A stretch of 64,000 nt of DNA from Bradyrhizobium sp. CCBAU 53421. Lineage in GTDB: Bacteria; Pseudomonadota; Alphaproteobacteria; Rhizobiales; Xanthobacteraceae. Positions within the stretch are counted from its first letter, which is position 1, and each line of letters starts with the position of its first letter. A program made the translations under genes and the position numbers. Below, piece after piece: positions 53,700 to 61,969 of this stretch. The notes below the pieces were generated by a model. It worked only from the letters and a program-made list of their open reading frames with translations, was not told the origin of the DNA and made no database searches. The stretch is from contig NZ_CP030047.1 in NCBI RefSeq assembly GCF_015291625.1, forward strand, positions 3,162,001-3,226,000, written 5' to 3'.

Positions 53700-54428
53700 T
53701 TGGAACATAGGACGAAAGCCTGCCTTGTTGCAAACAACGTTGGAAGGGCCGGTTCCATCGCCAATCGCGACATCATCGTCATCGGGGGCTCGGCGGGAGC
53801 GACGGCACCGTTGAAGGCCATTCTCGGCCGGCTCCCGCGGGATCTGCCGGCCGCGATCTTCATCGTCTTGCACATACCGGCCCGGGGCATCGGCATTCTC
53901 TCGACCGTCGCGAGCGCGGCCGGCAAGCTGCCGGTCCAGCAGGCGGAAAGCGGCATGGTGATCGAGAACGGTCACATCTACCTGGCTGCGCCGGACAACC
54001 ATCTCCTGATCCAGTACGGCCATCTGATGCTCGGCCGCGGTCCGCGCGAAAACCTCGCGCGGCCTGCTATCGACCCGTTATTTCGCTCGGCCGCTCTGCA
54101 CTATGGACCTCGTGTGATCGGCGTGGTGCTGAGCGGGCTATTGTCAGACGGGGCGGCTGGCCTGAATGCGGTCAAGCGCTGCGGCGGGATCGCGCTGGTT
54201 CAGGACCCGCAGGACGTCATTTCCGACGAGATGCCGCTCCGGGCTCTGGCAGCGACCACGGTCGATCTCTGCATTCCGGGAGCGCGGCTTGGCGACGTGC
54301 TGTCGGATCTGGTCCGGGAGCGGCCGGGCGCGGTACTGCCAATCCCGCCGAAGATCGTGCCAGAGGTGAAAATTGCGGCGGGCGAACGCACGACACGCTG
54401 GCCGACATGGCGGATCCCGCGCCGCTGA
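53700..54428 (+). CDS. CheB-type methylesterase, catalytic part (frameshift before C-terminal domain)
   Basis: IIVIGGSAGATAPLKAILGR is the CheB catalytic serine motif, HIPARG holds the histidine and GVVLSGLLSDGAAGLNAVKR the aspartate-containing segment. Rhizobial stand-alone CheB proteins carry a C-terminal zinc-ribbon and helix extension; here that extension is in another frame and starts as a separate frame at about 54385. Start uncertain: TTG 53700 is the first usable codon after the divergent gene; no ATG fits. Likely esterase or amidase on a receptor or an unrelated partner. Confidence 0.75.
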   Translation: MEHRTKACLVANNVGRAGSIANRDIIVIGGSAGATAPLKAILGRLPRDLPAAIFIVLHIPARGIGILSTVASAAGKLPVQQAESGMVIENGHIYLAAPDNHLLIQYGHLMLGRGPRENLARPAIDPLFRSAALHYGPRVIGVVLSGLLSDGAAGLNAVKRCGGIALVQDPQDVISDEMPLRALAATTVDLCIPGARLGDVLSDLVRERPGAVLPIPPKIVPEVKIAAGERTTRWPTWRIPRR

Positions 54429-54760
54429 CCTGTCCGGGATGCGGTTGCGTCCTTTCGGTCCTGAGGATGGGACATCCTCTGCGGTTTCGCTGTCAGGTCG
54501 GCCATGCTGATACCGCCGATGGGCTGGCCAAGGAGCAGGAAAGCCGGGTCCACGAGGCGCTTAGGGTTGCCCTGCGCATCATCGAGGAGCGTGCCGAGCT
54601 GGTGCACCGGATGGCCGAGGATGGCCGCCAAAGCGGGCGCCTCGCGGTTGCGCAGATATACGACGCGCGCGCCGTCGAATATCGCGAATACGTCGATATG
54701 ATCCGCCAGGTCGTGCTACAATCGCTCAATCCGAAGCGACCGGCGCAGAAGGAACGGTGA
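54407..54760 (+). CDS. C-terminal CheB extension (zinc ribbon plus helix)
   Basis: MADPAPLTCPGCGCVLSVLR, HPLRFRCQVGHADTADGLAK, then an ALRVALRIIEERAELVHRMA helix. In related CheB proteins this part is fused to the catalytic domain after a linker, in the same frame. The frame changes near 54388, so the pair was once one gene (or one base is misread). Confidence 0.7.
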   Translation: MADPAPLTCPGCGCVLSVLRMGHPLRFRCQVGHADTADGLAKEQESRVHEALRVALRIIEERAELVHRMAEDGRQSGRLAVAQIYDARAVEYREYVDMIRQVVLQSLNPKRPAQKER

Positions 54761-55029
54761 TGGCCAGCGCTGAGCATGCGAGCTGGGCCAAGCAGTTGCA
54801 GTCCGAGCGCGCGCTCTTGGCGAAAGCGGAGATCGACATCGAAGAGGGGTGGAGACGCGTCCGCACCCAGCAGGAGCTGCTGGATTGGCTCCAGCGGGCA
54901 GGTCACGACACCGAGCAGGCCGAACGCCTGGTCAACTTGCTCAAGCGAACCCTGGTCGAGTGGGAGCGGCATCGGACGCTGATCGTGCAGCGGGTCGCCT
55001 ATCTCGAGGGGCAGTTGACGTCCCACTAG
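54760..55029 (+). CDS. small helical protein
   Basis: 89 residues: MASAEHASWAKQLQSERALL, AKAEIDIEEGWRRVRTQQEL, ERHRTLIVQRVAYLEGQL. Coiled-coil-like; start overlaps the stop of the preceding frame (TGATG). Found next to CheB/CheR kinases in related genomes, role unknown. Confidence 0.7.
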   Translation: MASAEHASWAKQLQSERALLAKAEIDIEEGWRRVRTQQELLDWLQRAGHDTEQAERLVNLLKRTLVEWERHRTLIVQRVAYLEGQLTSH

Positions 55030-55290
55030 CCGATTTGGACGCAGGGCTGGGCTACGCAAACCGCCCGAGCCGCTCAAGGAACCGTTGTCGCCAAGGATCA
55101 TTTTCGTTGCCGAGCCGACGTGCGTCGGGGTCGCGCGTTCAGTCCCCGGATCGCGGTTACCGGAGGCGTCCGATCGTCGAAGTTCCCGAGATATTGGAGA
55201 ATTCCCACTTATTCCATTGGGATAGCAGCAAACTCTGCTATCTACGGGAACTGGCGAGGCGCCAGCGAGAGAGTGAGAGCCGCTGCAATC

Positions 55291-57036
55291 ATGGATGACG
55301 TTGGCCAACCCAAGAGCGGAGACGAAGAGCGCCAGTCCAAGCCGCCGATGATCATCGGTGTGGGCGCGTCCGCAGGCGCCCTGGATAGCATCGAGCGGTT
55401 TTTCTCCAGGCTTAGGCTCACCCCGGACCAAGCCATCGTTCTTATCATGCAGTATCGGGACGCCATCGAGGACACGCGGTTGCGTGCCGCGCTGCAGCGA
55501 TCCGAAGGCGCCAAACTGCTCGAGATCACGGACGGTCAGAGCGTCGAGGGCGGCGCGATCCATATTTGCCCCGCCGACATGATCACCACGATCCACGGCG
55601 ACCGTCTCGCCGTCCGGCGTGCCGAACAGGCGCTGGGCGAGCGGGCGACCATCGACAGCTTCCTGGTGACCCTGGCGGAAGAGCATGCCGAGCAATCGAT
55701 CGGCGTCGTGCTGGCCGGCACGGGCGGCGACGGTACGCTTGGTGTCGCGACCTTGAAGGACCACGGCGGCCTGGCGATTGCCGAGCGCATCGGGGACGGC
55801 CAGTCCGACCCGCATCAGGAAGGCAATTCGGCCGTCGCAATCGCGGACTTTGTGCTGTCGCCCGAGGACATTCCGGAGCATATCGACGTTTATGCCCGCC
55901 ACCTGCGTCGGCTCGAGGAGAAGCAGGGGTTCGACGAGGTACTGGCAGCGGCCGCCAACTCGCTCGCCCGCATCGCCGACATCCTGCGCAACAAGACCGG
56001 CAATGACTTCCACGGCTACAAGCAGAACACCTTCCTGCGCCGCGTCCAGCGCCGGATGCAGGTGGTGCAGATCGACGACATCTCCGCCTATGTCGATTTC
56101 CTGAGGAACGACAAGGACGAGGCCCAACATCTCTTCAACGACCTCCTGATCGGCGTCACCGAATTTTTCCGGGACAAGAAGGAGTTCGATGTCCTGGAAA
56201 CGCAGATCGTCCCGAAGATCTTCGAAGGGAAGGCCGCGGGCCAGCAGGTGCGCGTCTGGGTGCTCGGTTGCGCCACAGGCGAGGAGGCTTATTCGATCGG
56301 CATCCTGCTGCGCGAGCACATGGCGAGCCTTGACTCCGTGCCGCAGGTGCAGATCTTCGCGACCGATATCGACGGGCGGGCCCTCGCCACCGCGCGGGTC
56401 GGGCGTTATCGCACCAGTATCGAAAACGACATGACGCCGGAACGGTTGGCGCGCTGGTTTGTACGCGAGGGCGACACCTATTGCGTGGTCAAGGAGCTGC
56501 GCGAAATGTGCATCTTCTCGCAGCATAACGTGATCAAGGACGCACCGTTCTCCAAGCTCGACCTGGTGTCGTGCCGCAATCTCCTGATCTATCTCAATGC
56601 CGAGCTGCAGAATCGCGTCATTCCGCTATTTCATTTTGCGCTGCTGCCGGATCGCTTCCTGTTTCTCGGCAACTCCGAGAACGTCACACGGCATCCGAAG
56701 CTGTTCGCGCCGGTCGACCGCCGAGCGCGCATCTTCAAGAAACTTGAGACTGGGACGCGGCTGCCGCCGGAATTTCCGATCACGACGTCGTCCGGGCGAG
56801 CTGCGATCGACATTCCGCCGGCGCGCTCCATGGGTCCCGATGTCGGCCTCGAGCGTCGCGCGCAACGGCTCGCCGAGCGCTATGCGCCAGCCTACGTCAT
56901 CACCGACGAGAATTTCCACATCCTGCATTTCTCCGGCCGCACCGGCCGCTACATCGAGCCGACGGCGGGCGCGGCGACGCTCGACCTGTTGCACTTGTGC
57001 ATCGCGACCTCAGGCTTGAGCTGCGCACCGCACTGA
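55291..57036 (+). CDS. CheB-CheR fusion part of a chemotaxis-type sensor kinase
   Basis: Residues 1-190: CheB domain (IGVGASAGALDSIERFF, GVVLAGTGGDGTLGVATLKD). Residues about 215-480: CheR methyltransferase (NTFLRRVQRRM, TEFFRDKKEFDVLE, VLGCATGEEAYSIGILLREH, ATDIDGRALATARVGRY, CRNLLIYLNAELQNRVIPLF). A PAS-like segment follows. The stop at 57036 is produced by a shift near 56995; the kinase half continues in the next frame, so this was a CheB-CheR-PAS-HWE kinase of about 1,050 residues. Usually cytoplasmic. Confidence 0.85.
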   Translation: MDDVGQPKSGDEERQSKPPMIIGVGASAGALDSIERFFSRLRLTPDQAIVLIMQYRDAIEDTRLRAALQRSEGAKLLEITDGQSVEGGAIHICPADMITTIHGDRLAVRRAEQALGERATIDSFLVTLAEEHAEQSIGVVLAGTGGDGTLGVATLKDHGGLAIAERIGDGQSDPHQEGNSAVAIADFVLSPEDIPEHIDVYARHLRRLEEKQGFDEVLAAAANSLARIADILRNKTGNDFHGYKQNTFLRRVQRRMQVVQIDDISAYVDFLRNDKDEAQHLFNDLLIGVTEFFRDKKEFDVLETQIVPKIFEGKAAGQQVRVWVLGCATGEEAYSIGILLREHMASLDSVPQVQIFATDIDGRALATARVGRYRTSIENDMTPERLARWFVREGDTYCVVKELREMCIFSQHNVIKDAPFSKLDLVSCRNLLIYLNAELQNRVIPLFHFALLPDRFLFLGNSENVTRHPKLFAPVDRRARIFKKLETGTRLPPEFPITTSSGRAAIDIPPARSMGPDVGLERRAQRLAERYAPAYVITDENFHILHFSGRTGRYIEPTAGAATLDLLHLCIATSGLSCAPH

Positions 57037-58460
57037 GCCGAGCTGCGGAAATTAACGAGGCCGCGCATGCCGAGCAGGTCCAGCTCGGCATCAATGGGCA
57101 TCGCGTGCTGGTCGACATCACGGTCGAGCCGATTCCGGACGCGCCCGCGGGGCATCGCAATTTCGTGGTTCTGTTCAAGGATGGCCCGGTCCGCGCGGTG
57201 GACGATCCCGAGAACAATCCCAACGTACTGGTCCGGACGGAGCATGTCGATCGGCTGGAGAGCGAACTGCGGGCCACCCGTGAGCGCCTGCAAGCCACCA
57301 TCGAGGAACTCGAAAGCACCAATGAGGAGCTGAAGTCCTCCAACGAGGAATACCAGTCGCTCAATGAGGAGCTGCAATCCGCTAACGAGGAGTTGGAGAC
57401 CTCGCGCGAGGAATTGCAATCGGTCAACGAGGAACTGACTACCGTCAATGGCGAGTTGGCGCACCGCGTGCAGGAACTGACCCGCGCCACCAGCGATCTC
57501 AAGAACTTCCTCGAGAGCACCCAGATCGCCACGGTATTTTTGGACAATGATCTAAAGGTGATGAACTTCACCCCGGCCATCACGCAATTGCTACATCTGG
57601 TCGAGACCGATGTCGGCCGACCGATCGCGCATATCAAAGCGCGCATACCGATCGAAGAACTCTATGATGATGTCCGGCGGGTGCTGCGAACACTGGCGAG
57701 CGCCGAACGCGAGCTGACCGCGCCCGACAGCGGCACCCGCTACATCGTGCGCATCCTGCCTTACCGGAGCATCGACAATTTCATCGCCGGGGTCGTGATC
57801 ACCTTCATCGACGTCACCGCCATCACGCGGGCCGAGGAGCGGCAGCGGCTGCTGCTTGCCGAACTGCAGCACCGTGTCCGCAACACGCTCGGCGTGGTCC
57901 GCTCGATCGCCCGCCGCTCGGCAGAGACCAGCGCGAGCGTCGAGGACTACGCATCCCATCTCGATGGCCGTCTCAACGCCTTTGCGCGAACGCAGTCGCT
58001 GGTGACGCGCGATCCGGAAGGCGGCGTCGACCTGGAATTCCTCGTGGTCGAGGAATTGCTGGCCTATAACGCTCGGGAGGGCGAGCAACTGAGGGTCTCG
58101 GGCCGCAAGATCCGGCTGCAGCCCAAGGCGGCGGAGACGTTCGCGCTGGCGATTCACGAGCTTGCGACCAACGCCCTGAAATATGGCGCGCTGAGCCAGA
58201 TGGCGGGACGGATCGAGGTGTCCTGGCGCATCGATGATGCGGCCGACCCGCGGCAGCTGGTGTTCGATTGGCGCGAGCGGGGCGGACCCGCGGTGACGCC
58301 GCCGAGCCGCAGGGGATTTGGATCAGAGCTGCTGGAGCGGACGCTGGCGTTCGAGTTCAAGGGCAAGAGCACACTCGATTTCAATCCGTCGGGACTTCAC
58401 TGCATGATCGCGATACCGATGAGCCCGCAGGCCATCCATACGCCGAGCGTGGGGAGTTGA
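56997..58460 (+). CDS. PAS-HWE histidine kinase part of the same fused protein
   Basis: 487 residues from GTG 56997. A coiled coil with NEELKSSNEEYQSLNEELQS repeats (typical of CheR-PAS-kinase fusions), a PAS domain (FLDNDLKVMNFTPAITQLLH), then the HWE kinase: ELQHRVRNTLGVVRSIARRS (phospho-His H), FALAIHELATNALKYGALSQ (N box), RRGFGSELLERTLAFEFKG. The protein loses its natural start; continuity with the CheB-CheR gene is broken by one base. Predicted to phosphorylate a receiver such as 53261. Confidence 0.85.
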   Translation: MHRDLRLELRTALSRAAEINEAAHAEQVQLGINGHRVLVDITVEPIPDAPAGHRNFVVLFKDGPVRAVDDPENNPNVLVRTEHVDRLESELRATRERLQATIEELESTNEELKSSNEEYQSLNEELQSANEELETSREELQSVNEELTTVNGELAHRVQELTRATSDLKNFLESTQIATVFLDNDLKVMNFTPAITQLLHLVETDVGRPIAHIKARIPIEELYDDVRRVLRTLASAERELTAPDSGTRYIVRILPYRSIDNFIAGVVITFIDVTAITRAEERQRLLLAELQHRVRNTLGVVRSIARRSAETSASVEDYASHLDGRLNAFARTQSLVTRDPEGGVDLEFLVVEELLAYNAREGEQLRVSGRKIRLQPKAAETFALAIHELATNALKYGALSQMAGRIEVSWRIDDAADPRQLVFDWRERGGPAVTPPSRRGFGSELLERTLAFEFKGKSTLDFNPSGLHCMIAIPMSPQAIHTPSVGS

Positions 58461-58461
58461 G

Positions 58462-59208
58462 ATGCATTCCCCGATGCTCGAGGGGAATCTGGCGCAACCG
58501 GTGATCCGGCGGCTCAATGCCTTGCGCCAATTGTCCGAGCGAGGGATCGCCCTCCTGCAGCAGGCAATCCAGGAAGGGTTGCAGCGTGCCCGCCCGGGCG
58601 AAGACCTCGTCAGCGAGGGCGATCCGATCGACGGCGTCAGGATCATCCTGTCGGGCTGGCTCGCCCGCTACAAGACGCTGGAGGACGGCCGCCGCCAGAT
58701 CGTCAATTTTGTTTTGCCTGGCGATTGCTGCGATGCCTGCGTCTATCTGTTGTCGGTGATGGATCACTCGATCGGCGCTCTGACCTCCGTAACCTATGCC
58801 GCGATCGGACGCGCCGCGTTCGAACAGCTCCTGGCGAGCGATCGCTCGCTGGAGGAAGCCATGTGGTGCGAAACCATGGTGAACAGCGCGATCCAGCGGG
58901 AATGGACCGTCAATATCGGCCGGCGCGTGGCGCTTGAGCGGGTCGCACACCTCTTATGCGAGCTCTACGAGCGGCTGCTTCCGGTCGGAATGATCGACGA
59001 CGATTCCTGTGTGTTCCCGGTCACGCAAATGGATCTGGCCGATGCGACCGGCCTGTCGGTGGTCCACGTCAACAGGACGTTGCAGGAGCTCCGCAGCTCG
59101 GGCCTCATCGTGCTGCGCGATCGCACATTGACGATTACTGATCTGAAAGTCCTCAAGGATACCGCGCTGTTCTCGGCCGACTATTTGCACACCAAACGGC
59201 GCTGCTAG
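58462..59208 (+). CDS. Crp/Fnr-family transcription regulator
   Basis: 248 residues: effector domain with DLVSEGDPIDGVRIILSGWL, LEDGRRQIVNFVLPGDCCDA, then HTH FPVTQMDLADATGLSVVHVN, RTLQELRSSGLIVL. ATG lies 1 bp after the kinase stop, so it is probably co-transcribed with it. Similar in layout to the regulator at 47220. Ligand unknown. Confidence 0.85.
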   Translation: MHSPMLEGNLAQPVIRRLNALRQLSERGIALLQQAIQEGLQRARPGEDLVSEGDPIDGVRIILSGWLARYKTLEDGRRQIVNFVLPGDCCDACVYLLSVMDHSIGALTSVTYAAIGRAAFEQLLASDRSLEEAMWCETMVNSAIQREWTVNIGRRVALERVAHLLCELYERLLPVGMIDDDSCVFPVTQMDLADATGLSVVHVNRTLQELRSSGLIVLRDRTLTITDLKVLKDTALFSADYLHTKRRC

Positions 59209-59314
59209 GCGCTTGCTGCTGCGAATTCCGCGTCCCGCCTTAACATGTTTGAAGTCGCGCCAGGCTCCCTCCCGTTACAGTGCCCGTCCAAGACGAGGTA
59301 GGGGAAAGCACGCC

Positions 59315-59530
59315 ATGCTCGACGGTGCGACGGCGGCAGTGCTTCGCGCGGTGCTCGACGAGGTCTGCGGCGATGTTCCACCTTCCGACACGGCGCGGCG
59401 GACTGATGTGGCATCGGGCCTGCTACGGGCAGTTCGCGAGGGACATTCGTCGATTGAAGAACTCAGACGGGCCGGCCGCGCCGCGTTGTGCGCCATCCCG
59501 GGCATGTGGCCCCGAAGGGACATCGGCTGA
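59315..59530 (+). CDS. small conserved protein
   Basis: 71 residues: MLDGATAAVLRAVLDEVCGD, RTDVASGLLRAVREGHSSIE, ELRRAGRAALCAIPGMWPRR. A rhizobial hypothetical family (AVLDEVC..V......TRxxVASxLLxxARxGxxSIDEL). AGGGGAAAG ribosome site. Unknown function. Confidence 0.65.
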   Translation: MLDGATAAVLRAVLDEVCGDVPPSDTARRTDVASGLLRAVREGHSSIEELRRAGRAALCAIPGMWPRRDIG

Positions 59531-59631
59531 ACTACGAGAACTCCACTCGTGGGTTCGACCAATAAAGCTTGATCGGTAAAAAGGCCTCCCGAAGCGAGAT
59601 CCTCGTCGCTGGAAAGCTGCTGATCCGCGTA

Positions 59632-59658
59632 GGAACCTTGCCTCCTCGGACAGATTGT
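59632..59658 (+). promoter_or_regulatory. GGAAC-type promoter
   Basis: TAGGAACCTT at 59630, then a 16-nt spacer and GATTGT. The -35 fits the EcfG box, the -10 less well. It would drive the micro-protein at 59687 and following genes. Confidence 0.35.
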
Positions 59659-59686
59659 CAGCACGAAGTGAGCGGAGGAAGCTTGC

Positions 59687-59761
59687 ATGAACCAGCTGAT
59701 TTATCTGGTGGGACTGATCGTGGTCATTCTCGCGATATTGTCGTTCTTCGGGCTGCGGTAG
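59687..59761 (+). CDS. one-helix membrane peptide (24 aa)
   Basis: MNQLIYLVGLIVVILAILSF then FGLR. Well known tiny rhizobial peptide. Strong GGAGGAAG ribosome site. Starts an apparent operon with 59769. Confidence 0.7.
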   Translation: MNQLIYLVGLIVVILAILSFFGLR

Positions 59762-59768
59762 GCGCGCC

Positions 59769-60617
59769 ATGGATAGCGAGCAAGGGGTTGCCGTATCTGC
59801 CGCCAACAGGACCGGCCTTCGGCTGCAGTGGAGCCCGGTGATTGCCGGCGCGCTCACCGCGGCGGCGCTGACGGCGATTTTGATCGGCTTTGGTGCTGCA
59901 GTCGGCCTGGGCGTGAGCTCGAGTTCGCCATCATGGCGTGACGCATCGGCCGCGCTTGCGCTGCTGTCCGGGCTGTACTTGATCCTGCAGGCGCTGGTCA
60001 GCTTTGGCGCCGGCGGCTACATCGCCGGCCGGGCGCAACGCGTGATCGGCGCGACACCGGCCGATATGATCGAAAGCCGTGACGGGCTTCATGGCCTGAC
60101 AGCTTGGGCTCTCGCTGTCATCCTGGGAGCAGCAATGGTCGCGCTAGTGGGCATGTCGACCGCGCGCCCGGTGCTGCAGACGCGACCAACAGCGACGGCC
60201 GCCGAGCCGCTCTTAAGCGCCGAGCTCGACCGTCTGTATCGCTCCACACGACGCCCTGCCAACATCGATCTTGGTTACGAGCGGGCGGAAGCCGGCCGCA
60301 TCCTGCTGACCACCTCGAGCCACAGCGGTATCAGCCCCGAGGATCACAGCTATCTGATCCAGCAGGTCGGCGCCGCCACCGGTCTGGCTGCTGCCGAGGC
60401 GGAGAAGCGCGTCGACAGTGTGATCAGCGATGCCAGGACCGCCGTCCAGCGCTCGCGGCGCAGCGCGGTGATCCTGGCGTTCTCGGTTGCGGCAGCGTTG
60501 TTGTTCGGCGCGGTCGCTGCGTGGGCCGCGGCCTGTGCGGGTGGCCGCCATCGCGACGGTGCCACGCTGCCGGAGTGGATGGGTGGCAGACCGACGACCG
60601 CCGTGCCGATCGTCTGA
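59769..60617 (+). CDS. membrane protein, function unknown
   Basis: 282 residues with predicted helices near 24-46, 60-80, 110-130 and 235-255; the periplasmic or cytoplasmic middle holds a polar domain (about 130-230, GRILLTTSSHSGISPEDHSY). Looks like a rhizobial family of inner-membrane proteins of unknown role. It follows the micro-protein by 7 bp. Confidence 0.75.
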   Translation: MDSEQGVAVSAANRTGLRLQWSPVIAGALTAAALTAILIGFGAAVGLGVSSSSPSWRDASAALALLSGLYLILQALVSFGAGGYIAGRAQRVIGATPADMIESRDGLHGLTAWALAVILGAAMVALVGMSTARPVLQTRPTATAAEPLLSAELDRLYRSTRRPANIDLGYERAEAGRILLTTSSHSGISPEDHSYLIQQVGAATGLAAAEAEKRVDSVISDARTAVQRSRRSAVILAFSVAAALLFGAVAAWAAACAGGRHRDGATLPEWMGGRPTTAVPIV

Positions 60618-60647
60618 AGCAGTTGAGCGTCCTTCAAGGAGACAATG

Positions 60648-60869
60648 ATGGCCACGATCTTGGTGATGGATTACACCGGCGACACGAGGCAGCAGTTCGA
60701 CCCGAATGATAGCGAGCAGCTCGCTTGGGCCAATGCACGTTTCGCTGAACTGACGGCGGACGGGTATACCGCCGCTGTGCGGAGGTCCTCCGGCGAAGCC
60801 GCACTGGTTCGCGCGCTTGATCCGGCCGCCGAGGAAACCCTGTTCTATCCCAGGCTGGTCGGCGGTTGA
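60648..60869 (+). CDS. small conserved protein
   Basis: 73 residues: MATILVMDYTGDTRQQFDPN, DSEQLAWANARFAELTADGY, TAAVRRSSGEAALVRALDPA. A rhizobial family with the DPAAEETLFYPRL ending. AAGGAGACA ribosome site. Unknown function. Confidence 0.7.
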   Translation: MATILVMDYTGDTRQQFDPNDSEQLAWANARFAELTADGYTAAVRRSSGEAALVRALDPAAEETLFYPRLVGG

Positions 60870-60873
60870 CGCC

Positions 60874-61314
60874 GTGACGGCCCTGCCCGAGGTGTCGCTG
60901 TCGTCTGTGTTTCGGCGCGCCGGCAGCGCGCTATGGGCGACCGCGGTCGCGATCTGGGAGCGCTGGCAGGCCTATGAGCGGATCGAGGCGCGTGGAATTG
61001 CGCTGTTGTCCGCATGGCTCTCACCGGAGCAGCGATCGCAATTCGAGAGGTACAGGCGCTTCGACGTCGTCGGCTCGGACTCGGGCAAGCGCTACCGGAT
61101 TTGCTACGGGACATCGACCAACGTCTACGAGATGGATGGCCGGGATCGCGTTGTGCTCGGTTGGTGTTTCCGCCCTGTCGGTTCTCTGGTGCCCGGCGAC
61201 GTGATGCTGGCCCAGAAGATCGCGCTGGAAACCAACGAGCGCGCGACGCTCATGGTGGCGCAGCCATTCCCGAGCACCCTTCCACCCCGCGCAAGTCATC
61301 GTCCGGTCCGGTAG
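60874..61314 (+). CDS. conserved protein
   Basis: 146 residues from GTG 60874: ALLSAWLSPEQRSQFERYRR, FDVVGSDSGKRYRICYGTST, NVYEMDGRDRVVLGWCFRPV, GSLVPGDVMLAQKIALETNE. Globular, alpha/beta. The motif W(L)SPEQ..Q(Y/F) and GxxYRI is typical of a rhizobial hypothetical family next to membrane proteins. Starts 5 bp after the previous stop. Confidence 0.65.
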   Translation: MTALPEVSLSSVFRRAGSALWATAVAIWERWQAYERIEARGIALLSAWLSPEQRSQFERYRRFDVVGSDSGKRYRICYGTSTNVYEMDGRDRVVLGWCFRPVGSLVPGDVMLAQKIALETNERATLMVAQPFPSTLPPRASHRPVR

Positions 61315-61439
61315 AGCATTCGTCCTGTCGCACAAGCGATCGGGAACGCGATTGTCCCTGCGGCCGCTTGGCCCGAGCCGTCGCGCTGGCGGGTAGGGAA
61401 CGTCGCTGATCCTGCCGGGTTGTCGGTTGCCGACTTGCA

Positions 61440-61967
61440 ATGAATACCACCAAGGATATCGCCATGGGCGCTCCGACCCGATCGCCGTCGCTGAGCCAGA
61501 TAGTCCACTCCTATCTCGGGGACTTGCGGCGGTGGATCGGGCATCTGGTGACCGGCTACGCGGTGGCGTGTGGGGTCATGCTGGTCGGTGCGATCTCGCT
61601 GCTGATTGCGATCGGGATCGGGGTCGGCGCGGCTTTTTACGCCCTTGAGGTGCGTTACGACATCTGGATTGCGTACGCCGTGGTCGGCGGTACGTTTCTT
61701 CTCCTCGGGCTCGCGGGACTGGTGGCGGGTCGTGTGCTGCTCACGCGTCCAGCACCGGAAGTGCCGCGCCCAACCCGGCAGGCCGACATGCTCAAGCGAT
61801 CGATCGCAGTGCCGGTCGCGGCGCGGCTAATCGCGGTTTCCCGGTCGGGAGCGGCGGCGGGCGTCGATCCCAAAACCCAGGCACTGGCCGCAGGCGCTGC
61901 CGTCCTGCTGATCGGCTGGTTCGCCGCATCGCGTTTGGGACGTCGGCCGGACGCCGTTCAGGACTAG
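61440..61967 (+). CDS. phage-holin-like / PspC-type membrane protein
   Basis: 175 residues: a short polar N-terminus, helices at about 37-62 (LVTGYAVACGVMLVGAISLL...), 76-97 and a final one at 150-168. Resembles the phage-holin-family (DUF1469) proteins found upstream of YihY in rhizobia. Likely envelope stress related; overlaps no neighbour and precedes the next gene by 2 bp, so it is an operon. Confidence 0.7.
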   Translation: MNTTKDIAMGAPTRSPSLSQIVHSYLGDLRRWIGHLVTGYAVACGVMLVGAISLLIAIGIGVGAAFYALEVRYDIWIAYAVVGGTFLLLGLAGLVAGRVLLTRPAPEVPRPTRQADMLKRSIAVPVAARLIAVSRSGAAAGVDPKTQALAAGAAVLLIGWFAASRLGRRPDAVQD

Positions 61968-61969
61968 CG

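Noticed and set aside
54493..56526. 677-codon minus-strand frame
   Set aside because: Antisense shadow of the CheB/CheR genes, which have clear motifs on the plus strand.
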